A stretch of DNA of 64,000 bases. Source: Ruegeria_C sp040830705. Its GTDB lineage: Bacteria; Pseudomonadota; Alphaproteobacteria; Rhodobacterales; Rhodobacteraceae. Where the stretch lies: contig JBFOME010000009.1 in NCBI GenBank assembly GCA_040830705.1, positions 1 to 64,000 of the forward strand. Direction: 5' to 3'. The notes beneath the pieces were generated by a model. That model saw only the letters and a list, made by a program, of their open reading frames with translations. It searched no databases and was not told the DNA's origin. Both the position numbers and the translations under genes were made by a program. The stretch's first letter is position 1. Each line of letters opens with the position of its first letter. Positions 43,607 to 51,874 of this stretch are shown piece after piece.

Positions 43607-44020
43607 TTACCAGTCTTCGCGAACCACAACGCGGGTCTTGATCGGCAACTTCATCGCGGCAAGGCGCAGGGCCTCGCGAGCAATGTCGTCATCGACGCCG
43701 TCGATCTCGAACATCACGCGGCCGGGTTTGACCTTGGCCGCCCAATAATCCACGGAACCTTTACCTTTACCCATACGGACTTCGGTCGGTTTCGAGGTCA
43801 CGGGGGTATCCGGGAAGATCCGGATCCAGACGCGGCCCTGGCGTTTCATGTGACGGGTCATCGCACGACGTGCAGCTTCGATTTGACGTGCAGTCACACG
43901 CTCGGGCTGCAGCGCTTTCAGACCGTAGGCGCCAAAGTTCAGATCAGAGCCGCCCTTGGCTTCGCCCTTGATCCGGCCTTTGTGCATCTTGCGGAATTTA
44001 GTACGCTTTGGTTGAAGCAT
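43607..44020 (-). CDS. rplP: 50S ribosomal protein L16
   Basis: The 137-residue L16 is complete, starting MLQPKRTKFRKMHKGRIKG, with ARQIEAARRAMTRHMKRQG and the PDTPVTSKPTEVRMGKGKG loop that reaches the tRNA-binding region. In almost all bacteria rplP is followed by rpmC and rpsQ, but here it is followed by a terminator and the convergent mcd gene. Confidence 0.98.
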   Translation of the reverse strand: MLQPKRTKFRKMHKGRIKGEAKGGSDLNFGAYGLKALQPERVTARQIEAARRAMTRHMKRQGRVWIRIFPDTPVTSKPTEVRMGKGKGSVDYWAAKVKPGRVMFEIDGVDDDIAREALRLAAMKLPIKTRVVVREDW

Positions 44021-44032
44021 CTCAAATCCTCC

Positions 44033-44740
44033 TTAACGGCGGCCGCCTGCACCGCGAGGTGCCGGACCATCCTGGAGTTCCTGTGCTTTACGGTCACGTG
44101 CCTGCGGATCGTGCTCCATGATCTCACCTTTGAAGATCCAGACCTTGATCCCGATGATCCCGTAGGGGGTCATCGCTTCGGCATGTGCGTAATCGATGTC
44201 GGCACGCAGGGTGTGCAGAGGCACGCGGCCTTCGCGGTACCACTCGGTCCGTGCGATTTCGGCGCCGCCCAGACGACCAGCGACGTTCACCCGGATACCC
44301 AAGGCGCCCATGCGCATGGCGTTCTGAACCGACCGCTTCATCGCGCGGCGGAACGAAACGCGGCGCTCCAGCTGCTGAGCGATGGACTCGGCAACCAGCT
44401 GCGCGTCAAGCTCGGGCTTGCGCACTTCGACGATGTTCAGGTGCAATTCGCTGTCGGTCATCTGCGCGATCTTCTTGCGCAGGACTTCGATGTCTGCACC
44501 TTTCTTGCCGATGATGACACCCGGACGCGCTGTATGGATCGTCACGCGGCACTTCTTGTGCGGACGTTCGATGATCACACGGGCCACGCCGGCCTGCTTG
44601 CACTCTTCCTTGATGAACTCACGGATTTTCAAATCTTCCAGCAGAAGATCACCGTAGTCCTTGGTGTCGGCGTACCAACGGCTGTCCCAGGTGCGGTTGA
44701 CCTGGAGGCGCATGCCGACCGGATTTACTTTATGACCCAT
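44033..44740 (-). CDS. rpsC: 30S ribosomal protein S3
   Basis: The 235-residue S3 starts MGHKVNPVGMRLQVNRTWDS, has the KH domain motif VTIHTARPGVIIGKKGADIE, and ends in a basic tail rich in Gly/Arg. It is 12 bp before rplP and overlaps the last base of rplV. Confidence 0.98.
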   Translation of the reverse strand: MGHKVNPVGMRLQVNRTWDSRWYADTKDYGDLLLEDLKIREFIKEECKQAGVARVIIERPHKKCRVTIHTARPGVIIGKKGADIEVLRKKIAQMTDSELHLNIVEVRKPELDAQLVAESIAQQLERRVSFRRAMKRSVQNAMRMGALGIRVNVAGRLGGAEIARTEWYREGRVPLHTLRADIDYAHAEAMTPYGIIGIKVWIFKGEIMEHDPQARDRKAQELQDGPAPRGAGGRR

Positions 44741-45120
44741 TAGGCTTGCTCCTCTACCTGACGCACCTTGATGGTGATCTCCGAGAACGGCTTCATGATC
44801 TTGCCGAACCGGCCACGTGCCCGCGGACGGCCACGCTTCATGACCAGGTTCTTGCCGACCCAGGCCTCGGCGACGATCAGTTCATCAACGTCAAGGTTGT
44901 GGTTGTTTTCAGCATTGGCGATGGCGGACTGAAGGCACTTCTTCACGTCCTGCGCGACCCGCTTGTTCGAGAAGGTCAGGTCCGTCAGGGCCTTTTCAAC
45001 CTTCTTGCCACGGATCATCTGTGCCACCAGGTTCAGTTTCTGCGGGCTGGTGCGAAGCATGCGGGTTTTTGCCATTGCTTCATTGTCTGCCACGCGGCGG
45101 GGGTTCTTTTCCTTGCCCAT
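44740..45120 (-). CDS. rplV: 50S ribosomal protein L22
   Basis: The 126-residue L22 starts MGKEKNPRRVADNEAMAKTR and contains LRTSPQKLNLVAQMIRGKK and the beta-hairpin MKRGRPRARGRFGKIMKP, which lines the peptide exit tunnel. It starts 3 bp after rpsS and overlaps the rpsC start by one base. Confidence 0.98.
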   Translation of the reverse strand: MGKEKNPRRVADNEAMAKTRMLRTSPQKLNLVAQMIRGKKVEKALTDLTFSNKRVAQDVKKCLQSAIANAENNHNLDVDELIVAEAWVGKNLVMKRGRPRARGRFGKIMKPFSEITIKVRQVEEQA

Positions 45121-45123
45121 GAC

Positions 45124-45402
45124 TTACTTCCGCTTCGCTTTTTTGTCAGCGGCATGGCCATAATAGGTCCGGGTCGGCGAGTATTCACCGAACTTCTGAC
45201 CAATCATGTCTTCCGAGACGTTTACCGGGATGTGCTTGTGACCGTTATAGACACCAAAGGTCAAACCCACGAACTGGGGCAGGATGGTGGAACGGCGCGA
45301 CCAGATCTTGATCACTTCATTGCGGCCCGACTCGCGCGCAGCTTCGGCTTTCTTAAGCACATAGCTGTCGACGAAAGGACCTTTCCATACAGAGCGAGAC
45401 AT
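45124..45402 (-). CDS. rpsS: 30S ribosomal protein S19
   Basis: The 92-residue S19 starts MSRSVWKGPFVDSYVLKKAE, with TFGVYNGHKHIPVNVSEDMI and GEYSPTRTYYGHAADKKAKR. It lies 3 bp after rplB in the conserved order rplB-rpsS-rplV-rpsC-rplP. Confidence 0.98.
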   Translation of the reverse strand: MSRSVWKGPFVDSYVLKKAEAARESGRNEVIKIWSRRSTILPQFVGLTFGVYNGHKHIPVNVSEDMIGQKFGEYSPTRTYYGHAADKKAKRK

Positions 45403-45405
45403 AGA

Positions 45406-46248
45406 TTAACGTCCCTTCTTCTTGGCGTGGCGCGAGCGGATGATCAGCTTCTGCGACGCTTTGTTCTTGTTGCGAGTGCGCTTGCCCTTGGTCGGCTTAC
45501 CCCATGGGGTCACCGGGTGACGACCACCCGAAGTCCGGCCTTCACCACCACCATGGGGGTGGTCGATTGGGTTCATGACAACACCACGGACCGACGGACG
45601 CACGCCCTTGTGGCGCATACGACCGGCTTTACCGTAGTTCTGGTTGGAGTTGTCGGGGTTCGACACGGCACCAACGGTGGCCATGCATTCCTGACGCACC
45701 ATGCGCAGTTCACCCGAGCTGAGGCGGATCTGGGCGTAGCCACCGTCGCGGCCCACGAACTGGGCATAGGTGCCAGCGGCACGCGCGATCTGACCACCCT
45801 TACCGGGCTTCATCTCGATGTTGTGGACAATGGTACCGATCGGCATGCCCGAGAACGGCATTGCGTTGCCCGGCTTGATGTCGGCTTTGGCAGAGGCGAC
45901 AACCTTGTCACCAACAGCCAGACGCTGGGGCGCAAGGATATAGGCCTGCTCGCCATCGTCATATTTGACCAGTGCGATGAATGCGGTCCGGTTCGGGTCG
46001 TACTCGATCCGTTCGACGGTTGCCGCCACATCAAATTTGTTCCGTTTGAAGTCAACGATCCGGTAGAGGCGTTTGGCGCCACCCCCGCGACGACGCGAGG
46101 TAATCCGTCCGGTGTTGTTCCGGCCGCCCGATTTCGTCAGACCCTCGGTGAGGGATTTGACGGGGCGTCCTTTCCAGAGCTCCGAACGGTCGATCAGCAC
46201 CAGCCCGCGCTGGCCCGGCGTCGTCGGCTTATACGACTTGAGTGCCAT
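45406..46248 (-). CDS. rplB: 50S ribosomal protein L2
   Basis: The 280-residue L2 starts MALKSYKPTTPGQRGLVLID and has NTGRITSRRRGGGAKRLYR and the conserved VMNPIDHPHGGGEGRTSGGR near the C-terminus, needed for peptidyl transferase assembly. It is the first ribosomal gene of the minus-strand block, so the promoter must lie in the 293 bp before it, an unusual situation because rplB is normally internal to the S10 operon. Confidence 0.98.
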   Translation of the reverse strand: MALKSYKPTTPGQRGLVLIDRSELWKGRPVKSLTEGLTKSGGRNNTGRITSRRRGGGAKRLYRIVDFKRNKFDVAATVERIEYDPNRTAFIALVKYDDGEQAYILAPQRLAVGDKVVASAKADIKPGNAMPFSGMPIGTIVHNIEMKPGKGGQIARAAGTYAQFVGRDGGYAQIRLSSGELRMVRQECMATVGAVSNPDNSNQNYGKAGRMRHKGVRPSVRGVVMNPIDHPHGGGEGRTSGGRHPVTPWGKPTKGKRTRNKNKASQKLIIRSRHAKKKGR

Positions 46249-46541
46249 GCTTTCTGTCTTCCGTTTAGCGTGCGAGATCCTTAGGTTCTTGTCTTTGGAC
46301 CCGCTATGTTGAAGGCCCCCGTAGGTGCCTGAGATATAGGGGCCCGAAGGTCCCCGATTCCAAATATCAACAGCCCCGGAACGAATCCGAGGCCGTGAGA
46401 TTGCGCGGATGTAGCAGGGTTGGGGGTAGGTGTCTATAGGATACGCTCCCATAAACTCAACTAACTCGTTAGATCAGACCAACATGCAGAGTGGTTCAGC
46501 GGCTCGTCAGGCGTTTGTCGCCAGCTGATCCCAAATATTGA

Positions 46542-47342
46542 CTATTGATCATCAACATTCGAAGCGTTGCGTGGTTCGTTGGGTTCCGTTTTCACATCGG
46601 AGGTCGAAATATAAAAGAAACCAGCGTCAGTCCAGACGACCGCTTCGTTTTCCTTTTCTAACTGCGCAAAGGTGACCCGAACCGCCTCCGAGATATCTTT
46701 CTCATACTTAGAAAACCTCCCGCACAAGAACAAATAAAGAGCTTCACCTTCGCAGCCCTCCCCGGAGTACCCGTCCACTGCGAGTTGGAACGCGCTACAT
46801 GACTCAAAGGGAAATGTGCCTTGGCACGGCTCAAGCGCCCAAACAGCCACATCATAGAGGAAAATATCGTATTGGGCAGCATCGCTTATGAGCAGAGTAG
46901 GCCTTGCAACTACTTTACCTTTGCTCGGCAACACTTGACCGGGCAGCACAAACGCCCGCCCAATCTCTTCCACTTCAGCGATCCAATCCAGATCACGAAC
47001 ATCTAATATGCTGATATCGCTCTCCGGCTGATAGTGCGGCGCCGAATAACCATCTGAATCCGCGAAGTTTGCGCCGAAAATCACTAGGTAGGCGATCAAG
47101 ATTTGCCCCGTCTTGTCACCGGTATTTTCCACTTCTATCGAGAAATCAACCGGGACCACGGAACCGGAAACATTTGGCGAGAACACGGGCTCTTTGACCT
47201 CAATCTCTGTCAAAAGGGCCAACCCTAGATCAAGGCGCTCTTCTGAAAGAACAAACTCATAGAGTGCCCAGAAGCCAGCGAGGCAAATTGCAATAGTTTG
47301 AACCCAGTTTTTGGTCGACTCAGATATCGGTGTCCCACTCAT
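46542..47342 (-). CDS. Hypothetical membrane-anchored protein
   Basis: The 266-residue product is not recognised. It has one N-terminal hydrophobic segment (WVQTIAICLAGFWALYEFVL, about 12-31) and a beta-rich external domain (VPVDFSIEVENTGDKTGQIL, Ig-like in feel). Base composition is clearly more A+T-rich than in the ribosomal genes on both sides, suggesting acquired DNA. It lies exactly in the break of the S10 operon, upstream of and on the same strand as rplB. Confidence 0.65.
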   Translation of the reverse strand: MSGTPISESTKNWVQTIAICLAGFWALYEFVLSEERLDLGLALLTEIEVKEPVFSPNVSGSVVPVDFSIEVENTGDKTGQILIAYLVIFGANFADSDGYSAPHYQPESDISILDVRDLDWIAEVEEIGRAFVLPGQVLPSKGKVVARPTLLISDAAQYDIFLYDVAVWALEPCQGTFPFESCSAFQLAVDGYSGEGCEGEALYLFLCGRFSKYEKDISEAVRVTFAQLEKENEAVVWTDAGFFYISTSDVKTEPNEPRNASNVDDQ

Positions 47343-47717
47343 GAATACGCCTATTGGATCCAGAAACGGAGCCTAACGCCTGAACGATGTTTCCAAAAAA
47401 ATCTTGCTGCACAATAAAAAATGCTCAGCTCCGAGCGTTTGATAAGCTAGCACTAAGGTCGGAATTCATCAATCCTTGGGCACATCACTCAAAACAGATG
47501 CCTCAACGGTGTAAGAATACTGCCTTCCAGCGAAGCAGAAAAACGAGCATATGCCCGGAACAAAATCAAGACTGGGAGCCGCATCGCCAGCGACTGCCCG
47601 TCCCGGCGGGCTGGCGCCTTAGGGAGGTTAGCTGGCAAGGACACACCAATCGCAGTTTGGGGACATCACCCTGCAAGAATGCTGTGAAACGATGGTTGAT
47701 CAGGGCAGGGCTTGAAG
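47343..47717. other. Non-coding gap before tRNA-Arg
   Basis: This 375-bp stretch is A+T-rich near 47380-47520. No convincing ORF, no second copy of the tRNA 3' end and no integrase fragment were found. It shares the low G+C of the adjacent hypothetical gene and is probably part of the same inserted DNA. Confidence 0.5.
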
Positions 47718-47794
47718 TGGCGACCCCGGCAGGATTCGAACCTGCAACCTGCCCCTTAGGAGGGGGCTGCTCTATCCAGTTGAGCCACGGGGCC
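47718..47794 (-). tRNA. tRNA-Arg (anticodon CCT)
   Basis: The minus strand folds into a full cloverleaf of 77 nt with encoded CCA. Acceptor GGCCCCG pairs with CGGGGTC (one G-T pair), the D stem is GCTC/GAGC, the anticodon stem is GCCCC/GGGGC around loop CTCCTAA, and the T arm is GCAGG TTCGAAT CCTGC. The anticodon is CCT, reading AGG arginine codons. It sits between the two halves of the S10 operon. Confidence 0.93.
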
Positions 47795-48171
47795 TTGGCA
47801 GCTGTCTAGCCGGGTTTTGCATGGTTGTCATCGGCGACCCGTCAGGTTTTTGCATCTTGTTGATCGGGCACCCCGCAGAGCTGCGCCTCCGCCTCGCTCT
47901 ACGATCCTCAATACCATGTTGCGCCACCGAGATGCCTCTGCGCGATGGCACCTGTCGGACTGTCGGAAACTCAATCAGGGTAGCAGGTCTTATTTGATGG
48001 ATCAGCGCGGTGAATACCCTCTTGTCACGTCGCCCGTGCACCTGTATAGCGCGCGAGTTCTCATCAAGAACATCAAGGCGGGGTGATTCCCGCCTTTTGG
48101 GTTCGATGAGGGTGGGCGATGGGCGCCTGTCCTCCTCTCAACTCCAACGCCTGAAGATAAAGGCTGTTATA
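47795..48171. other. Leader and promoter region of rpsJ
   Basis: This 377-bp region should contain the promoter of the rpsJ-rplW transcript. A stem-loop AAGGCGGG/CCCGCCTT with a six-base loop lies at 48075-48096, followed by TTGGG, about 75 bases before rpsJ. It could be the end of an upstream transcript or a leader structure. tuf, often upstream of rpsJ, is absent. Confidence 0.5.
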
Positions 48172-48486
48172 ATGCAAAGCCAAAATATCCGTATTCGGCT
48201 GAAGGCATTTGACTATCGCGTCCTGGATGCCAGCACGCAAGAGATCGTCAACACTGCCAAGCGGACCGGTGCGCAGGTGCGTGGCCCGATCCCGCTGCCG
48301 AACAAGATTGAGAAGTTCACGGTTCTCCGTGGCCCTCACGTCGACAAGAAATCCCGCGATCAGTTCGAGATCCGCACGCACAAGCGTCTCTTGGACATCG
48401 TCGATCCGACCCCCCAGACCGTGGACGCGCTGATGAAGCTCGACCTCGCCGCTGGTGTGGATGTCGAGATCAAGCTGCAATCGTAA
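48172..48486 (+). CDS. rpsJ: 30S ribosomal protein S10
   Basis: The 104-residue S10 starts MQSQNIRIRLKAFDYRVLDA, with GAQVRGPIPLPNKIEKFTVL and RTHKRLLDIVDPTPQTVDAL. The start at 48172 matches the family; a longer frame beginning at 48010 is not used. It opens the plus-strand half of the split S10 operon. Confidence 0.98.
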   Translation: MQSQNIRIRLKAFDYRVLDASTQEIVNTAKRTGAQVRGPIPLPNKIEKFTVLRGPHVDKKSRDQFEIRTHKRLLDIVDPTPQTVDALMKLDLAAGVDVEIKLQS

Positions 48487-48501
48487 TCGGAGGGTATGAG
48501 A

Positions 48502-49227
48502 ATGCGTTCCGGTATTATCGCAAAGAAAGTCGGCATGACCCGGCTGTTCCAGGAAGACGGCAAGCAGATCCCTGTCACCGTTCTTCAACTGGACGGCCTG
48601 CAGGTCGTTGCCCAGCGGACCACCGAGAAAGACGGCTACACCGCCGTTCAGCTTGGTGCAGGTTCGCCCAAGGTCAAGCGTGTCTCCAAGGCGATGCGTG
48701 GCCACTACGCGGCCTCCAAGGTTGAGCCCAAGCGTAAGCTGGTTGAGTTCCGCGTCGAAGAAGATGGTCTGATCGATGTTGGCGCCGAAATCTCGGCCGA
48801 GCACTTTCTGGAAGGCCAGAAAGTGGACGTGACCGGTACCTCGATCGGTAAGGGTTTCGCCGGTGCCATGAAGCGACACAATTTCGGCGGTCTGCGCGCC
48901 TCGCACGGTGTGTCGATCAGCCACCGTTCGCACGGCTCGACTGGTCAGTGTCAGGACCCCGGCAAGGTGTTCAAAGGCAAGAAAATGGCCGGTCACATGG
49001 GCGCTGCCCGTGTCACCACTCAGAACCTCGAAGTCGTCAAGACCGATGCTGATCGTGGCCTGCTCATGATCAAAGGCGCGGTTCCCGGCTCTAAGGGTGG
49101 CTGGGTCACCGTCAAGGACGCTGTGAAGAAGAAAGCGCCCGAAGGTCTGCCTTTCCCGGCGGCGATCAAATCGGCTGCAACCGAGGCACCTGCGGAAGAA
49201 GCTCCCGCGGAAGGTGGTGAAGCATGA
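48502..49227 (+). CDS. rplC: 50S ribosomal protein L3
   Basis: The L3 product of 241 residues begins MRSGIIAKKVGMTRLFQEDG and contains FAGAMKRHNFGGLRASHGVS and GKVFKGKKMAGHMGAARVT. It has an acidic Ala/Glu-rich C-terminal tail common in this group. I chose the second ATG (48502), because the Shine-Dalgarno GGAGGG lies seven bases before it but almost touches the ATG at 48496. Confidence 0.97.
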   Translation: MRSGIIAKKVGMTRLFQEDGKQIPVTVLQLDGLQVVAQRTTEKDGYTAVQLGAGSPKVKRVSKAMRGHYAASKVEPKRKLVEFRVEEDGLIDVGAEISAEHFLEGQKVDVTGTSIGKGFAGAMKRHNFGGLRASHGVSISHRSHGSTGQCQDPGKVFKGKKMAGHMGAARVTTQNLEVVKTDADRGLLMIKGAVPGSKGGWVTVKDAVKKKAPEGLPFPAAIKSAATEAPAEEAPAEGGEA

Positions 49228-49841
49228 AACTTGATGTAATCAAACTGGACGGCGGCAAGGCCGGCAACATCGAGCTGGATGCGGACCTGTTCGGCCTAGA
49301 GCCGCGTGCGGACATCCTGCACCGTGTGGTCCGTTGGCAGCGCAACAACGCGCAGGCCGGCACCCACAAGGTCAAGACCCGCTCGGAAACCAGCTACTCG
49401 ACCAAGAAGATCTATCGCCAGAAAGGCACCGGTGGCGCACGCCATGGTGACCGCAACGCGCCAATCTTCCGCAAGGGTGGCATCTACAAAGGTCCAACGC
49501 CGCGTTCGCACGGCCACGACCTGCCCAAGAAGTTCCGCAAGCTGGGTCTGAAGCATGCCCTGTCCGCCAAGGCGAAAGCAGGCGAACTGGTCGTGATCGA
49601 AGACGCTGCTGCCGAAGGCAAGACCGGTGCTCTGGCCAAACAGGTTGCAAACCTGGGCTGGAAGCGCGCGCTGGTCATCGACGGGGCAACCGTGAACGAA
49701 GGGTTCCTGAAGGCGTCGCGCAACATCGAAGGTCTGGATATCCTGCCGTCGATGGGTGCAAACGTTTATGACATCCTCAAGCGTGACACGCTGGTGCTCA
49801 CCAAGGCGGGTGTCGAAGCACTGGAGGCTCGTCTGAAATGA
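49224..49841 (+). CDS. rplD: 50S ribosomal protein L4
   Basis: The 205-residue L4 has the conserved loop SYSTKKIYRQKGTGGARHGD and PTPRSHGHDLPKKFRKLGLK, which reach into the exit tunnel. The start overlaps the rplC stop (ATGA). In E. coli L4 is the autoregulator of the operon; no such leader is claimed here. Confidence 0.98.
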   Translation: MKLDVIKLDGGKAGNIELDADLFGLEPRADILHRVVRWQRNNAQAGTHKVKTRSETSYSTKKIYRQKGTGGARHGDRNAPIFRKGGIYKGPTPRSHGHDLPKKFRKLGLKHALSAKAKAGELVVIEDAAAEGKTGALAKQVANLGWKRALVIDGATVNEGFLKASRNIEGLDILPSMGANVYDILKRDTLVLTKAGVEALEARLK

Positions 49842-50134
49842 GCGCGAAAGCAGAACATTACGACGTAATCCGCAAGCCGGTCATCACCGAGAAATCGACC
49901 ATGGCGTCCGAGAACGGCGCGGTTGTCTTTGAGGTGGCGATTGACAGCAACAAGCCGCAGATCAAGGAAGCCGTTGAGGCGCTCTTTGGTGTGAAGGTCA
50001 AAGCGGTGAACACCACCGTGACCAAAGGCAAGGTCAAGCGGTTCCGCGGCCAGTTGGGCAAGCGGAAAGACGTCAAGAAAGCCTATGTGACCCTCGAAGA
50101 GGGCAACACCATCGACGTGTCCACCGGTCTCTGA
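49838..50134 (+). CDS. rplW: 50S ribosomal protein L23
   Basis: The 98-residue L23 starts MSAKAEHYDVIRKPVITEKS and contains ALFGVKVKAVNTTVTKGKVK. It borders the exit tunnel and docks trigger factor and SRP. The start overlaps the rplD stop by 4 bp. The usual next gene rplB is missing here; a terminator follows. Confidence 0.98.
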   Translation: MSAKAEHYDVIRKPVITEKSTMASENGAVVFEVAIDSNKPQIKEAVEALFGVKVKAVNTTVTKGKVKRFRGQLGKRKDVKKAYVTLEEGNTIDVSTGL

Positions 50135-50162
50135 TCGAGACGTCTTTGGAAAGCTATGAAAG

Positions 50163-50187
50163 CCCCCGCGAAAGCGGGGGTTTTTTA
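50163..50187 (+). terminator. Intrinsic terminator after rplW
   Basis: A seven-base GC stem CCCCCGC/GCGGGGG with GAAA tetraloop is followed by TTTTTT, 28 bases after the rplW stop. It ends the rpsJ-rplW transcript. Confidence 0.92.
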
Positions 50188-50198
50188 TTGGGCTGTGT

Positions 50199-51320
50199 TT
50201 ATTGAGAAATGCTCGGGTTTTCGATCGTCGCATCCGCAACAGTTGTGGCGCCAACCTGCGCCAAGGCAATGGACATTTCATCGCTCAGCACATCCCAGAG
50301 CCGATGCAAGCCCGCTTCACCACCTGCCGCTATTGCAAACTGCATGACCCGGCCAAAGAAAACAAAATTTGCACCAGCGACCAGTGCTTTCAGCGCATCC
50401 TCGCCCGAGCGCAGCCCGCTGTCAAAAAACAACGGGTACTCCGCTCCGACCGCCCGCCGAATCTCGGTGAGTGCCGAAATGGGCGCGGGCGCGCTGTCTA
50501 GCTGGCGGGCACCGTGGCTGGAGACCTGAATCGCGTCAACGCCCGCATTTTTGAGGGCCACCGCGTCTTCGGGATCAAGCACACCTTTCACCACCAGATT
50601 GCCGTTCCACATCTCCCGCAACCGGGCAAGCGTATCCCAATTTGCTCTGGCGCGACTTTCAGTCCGGTCAAAACTGTAACCTGACATCTGGAAGTTCGCC
50701 ATTTGAGGCCTGCCTTGGAACAGGGTTGAAAGCGACCAGCGCGGATGCAGTGCGAAATCCAGAAACTGGCGCGGGCCGATGCGGAATGGCATGGTGAAGC
50801 CGTGGCGCAACTCCCGCGGGCGGCGGCCTACTTCCGGCACATCCACCGTCAAAACCAGCGTTTCATAGCCTGCATCGCGCGCCCGCTGTGCCAGCTTGAA
50901 ACTGCCTGACCCATCGCCGCTGAAATAAAGCTGGAACCAGGCGTTGCCCTCGGCGGCCTCGATCAGCTCTTCCATCGGGGTGGAGGCGACCGTCGAGACG
51001 CCCAAAGGAACCGAATAGCGCGCCGCAAGTCGGGCCAGCATCAGGTCCGCCCCCGGCGCGGCAAGGTTGCACATGCCCATCGGCGCGATGCCAAAGGGAC
51101 ACTGCGAGGGTTTGCCAAAGACGGCCGAGGACAGTGACCTGTCACTGACATCGCGAAGGATACGTGGACGCAGGACGATGTCGTCCAGAGCAGACCGGTT
51201 ACGGGCTGCGCCCGTTTCCGTCCCGGCCGCGCCGTCGATATAGTCGAACACCATCCACGGCAGACGCCGCCGCGCAAGACGGCGTGCGTCCTCGGCGCTG
51301 TGGATGGCGCTTGCTGACAT
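50199..51320 (-). CDS. slcD: FMN-dependent alpha-hydroxyacid dehydrogenase, candidate sulfolactate dehydrogenase
   Basis: The 373-residue protein belongs to the LldD/glycolate oxidase family. It has VFDYIDGAAGTE near residue 24, FGIAPMGMC, WFQLYFSGD, and the catalytic His/Arg region QVSSHGARQLDSAP with FMN-phosphate-binding FDSGLRSGEDALKAL. It would pass electrons from sulfolactate to the respiratory chain, giving sulfopyruvate for ComDE. The start overlaps the comE stop by one base and it is last in the DHPS operon. Lactate or glycolate are other possible substrates of the family; context favours sulfolactate. Confidence 0.78.
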   Translation of the reverse strand: MSASAIHSAEDARRLARRRLPWMVFDYIDGAAGTETGAARNRSALDDIVLRPRILRDVSDRSLSSAVFGKPSQCPFGIAPMGMCNLAAPGADLMLARLAARYSVPLGVSTVASTPMEELIEAAEGNAWFQLYFSGDGSGSFKLAQRARDAGYETLVLTVDVPEVGRRPRELRHGFTMPFRIGPRQFLDFALHPRWSLSTLFQGRPQMANFQMSGYSFDRTESRARANWDTLARLREMWNGNLVVKGVLDPEDAVALKNAGVDAIQVSSHGARQLDSAPAPISALTEIRRAVGAEYPLFFDSGLRSGEDALKALVAGANFVFFGRVMQFAIAAGGEAGLHRLWDVLSDEMSIALAQVGATTVADATIENPSISQ

Positions 51321-51874
51321 CAGGCCTGAACGGCCTTCATGAAGCGGTCGCGGATCACCACCGGATCCATGGTGATCACCGGGTTCTTGGCATTTCCGCT
51401 GTCACATTTCACGACGATGACATGCATCTTGCCGCTATCCAGCGCCTTTTGCAGAACCTCACCCGTTTCCACATCCCGGCATTCGATGACATTTTCGCAA
51501 CCGCAGGCCTCGGCCACTTTGGCGAGCGAGGTCTTGAGGCCCGCATATGTCGGCTGATCGCCAGTCGATCCATAAGACCCGTTGTCGATGATCATCAGGA
51601 TATAGTTGTCGGCCACATTGTTAGCGATGGTCGGCAAGGTGCCCATATTGGTCAGGATCGAGCCGTCGCCGTCGATGACGATCACCGGTTTGGGCTGCGC
51701 CAACGCCAGCCCAAGTCCGATGGACGAGGCAAGTCCCATCGTGCCCAGCATATAGAAATTCGTGGGCTGATCGTCGATTGCGTGCAGCTCCTGGCTGGGG
51801 ATACCAATATTACAGACCACCAGCTGGTCGCGCAGGATCGGGGCAATCTCATTCAAAATCTCGGAACGGATCAT
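51320..51874 (-). CDS. comE: Sulfopyruvate decarboxylase beta subunit
   Basis: The 184-residue protein is the thiamine diphosphate-binding half of the two-subunit sulfopyruvate decarboxylase. The TPP motif GDGSILTNMGTLPTIANN is visible, ending in LMIIDNGSYGSTGDQPTY. With ComD it makes sulfoacetaldehyde and CO2. Its ATG overlaps the comD stop as ATGA, indicating translational coupling; a longer frame to 51934 lies inside comD. Confidence 0.9.
   Translation of the reverse strand: MIRSEILNEIAPILRDQLVVCNIGIPSQELHAIDDQPTNFYMLGTMGLASSIGLGLALAQPKPVIVIDGDGSILTNMGTLPTIANNVADNYILMIIDNGSYGSTGDQPTYAGLKTSLAKVAEACGCENVIECRDVETGEVLQKALDSGKMHVIVVKCDSGNAKNPVITMDPVVIRDRFMKAVQA

Noticed and set aside
44746..46284. 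A 512-codon plus-strand open frame opposite the ribosomal protein genes
   Set aside because: It is antisense to rplV, rpsS and rplB, whose products are certain; the long frame reflects G+C-rich codon bias.
46249..47717. Possible integrated element using tRNA-Arg as att site
   Set aside because: No integrase and no second copy of the tRNA 3' end were found in the stretch; only composition and position hint at it.
48010..48171. Extended N-terminus for rpsJ
   Set aside because: S10 starts at MQSQNIRIRLK in this group; the extra residues are basic, low-complexity translation of the leader.
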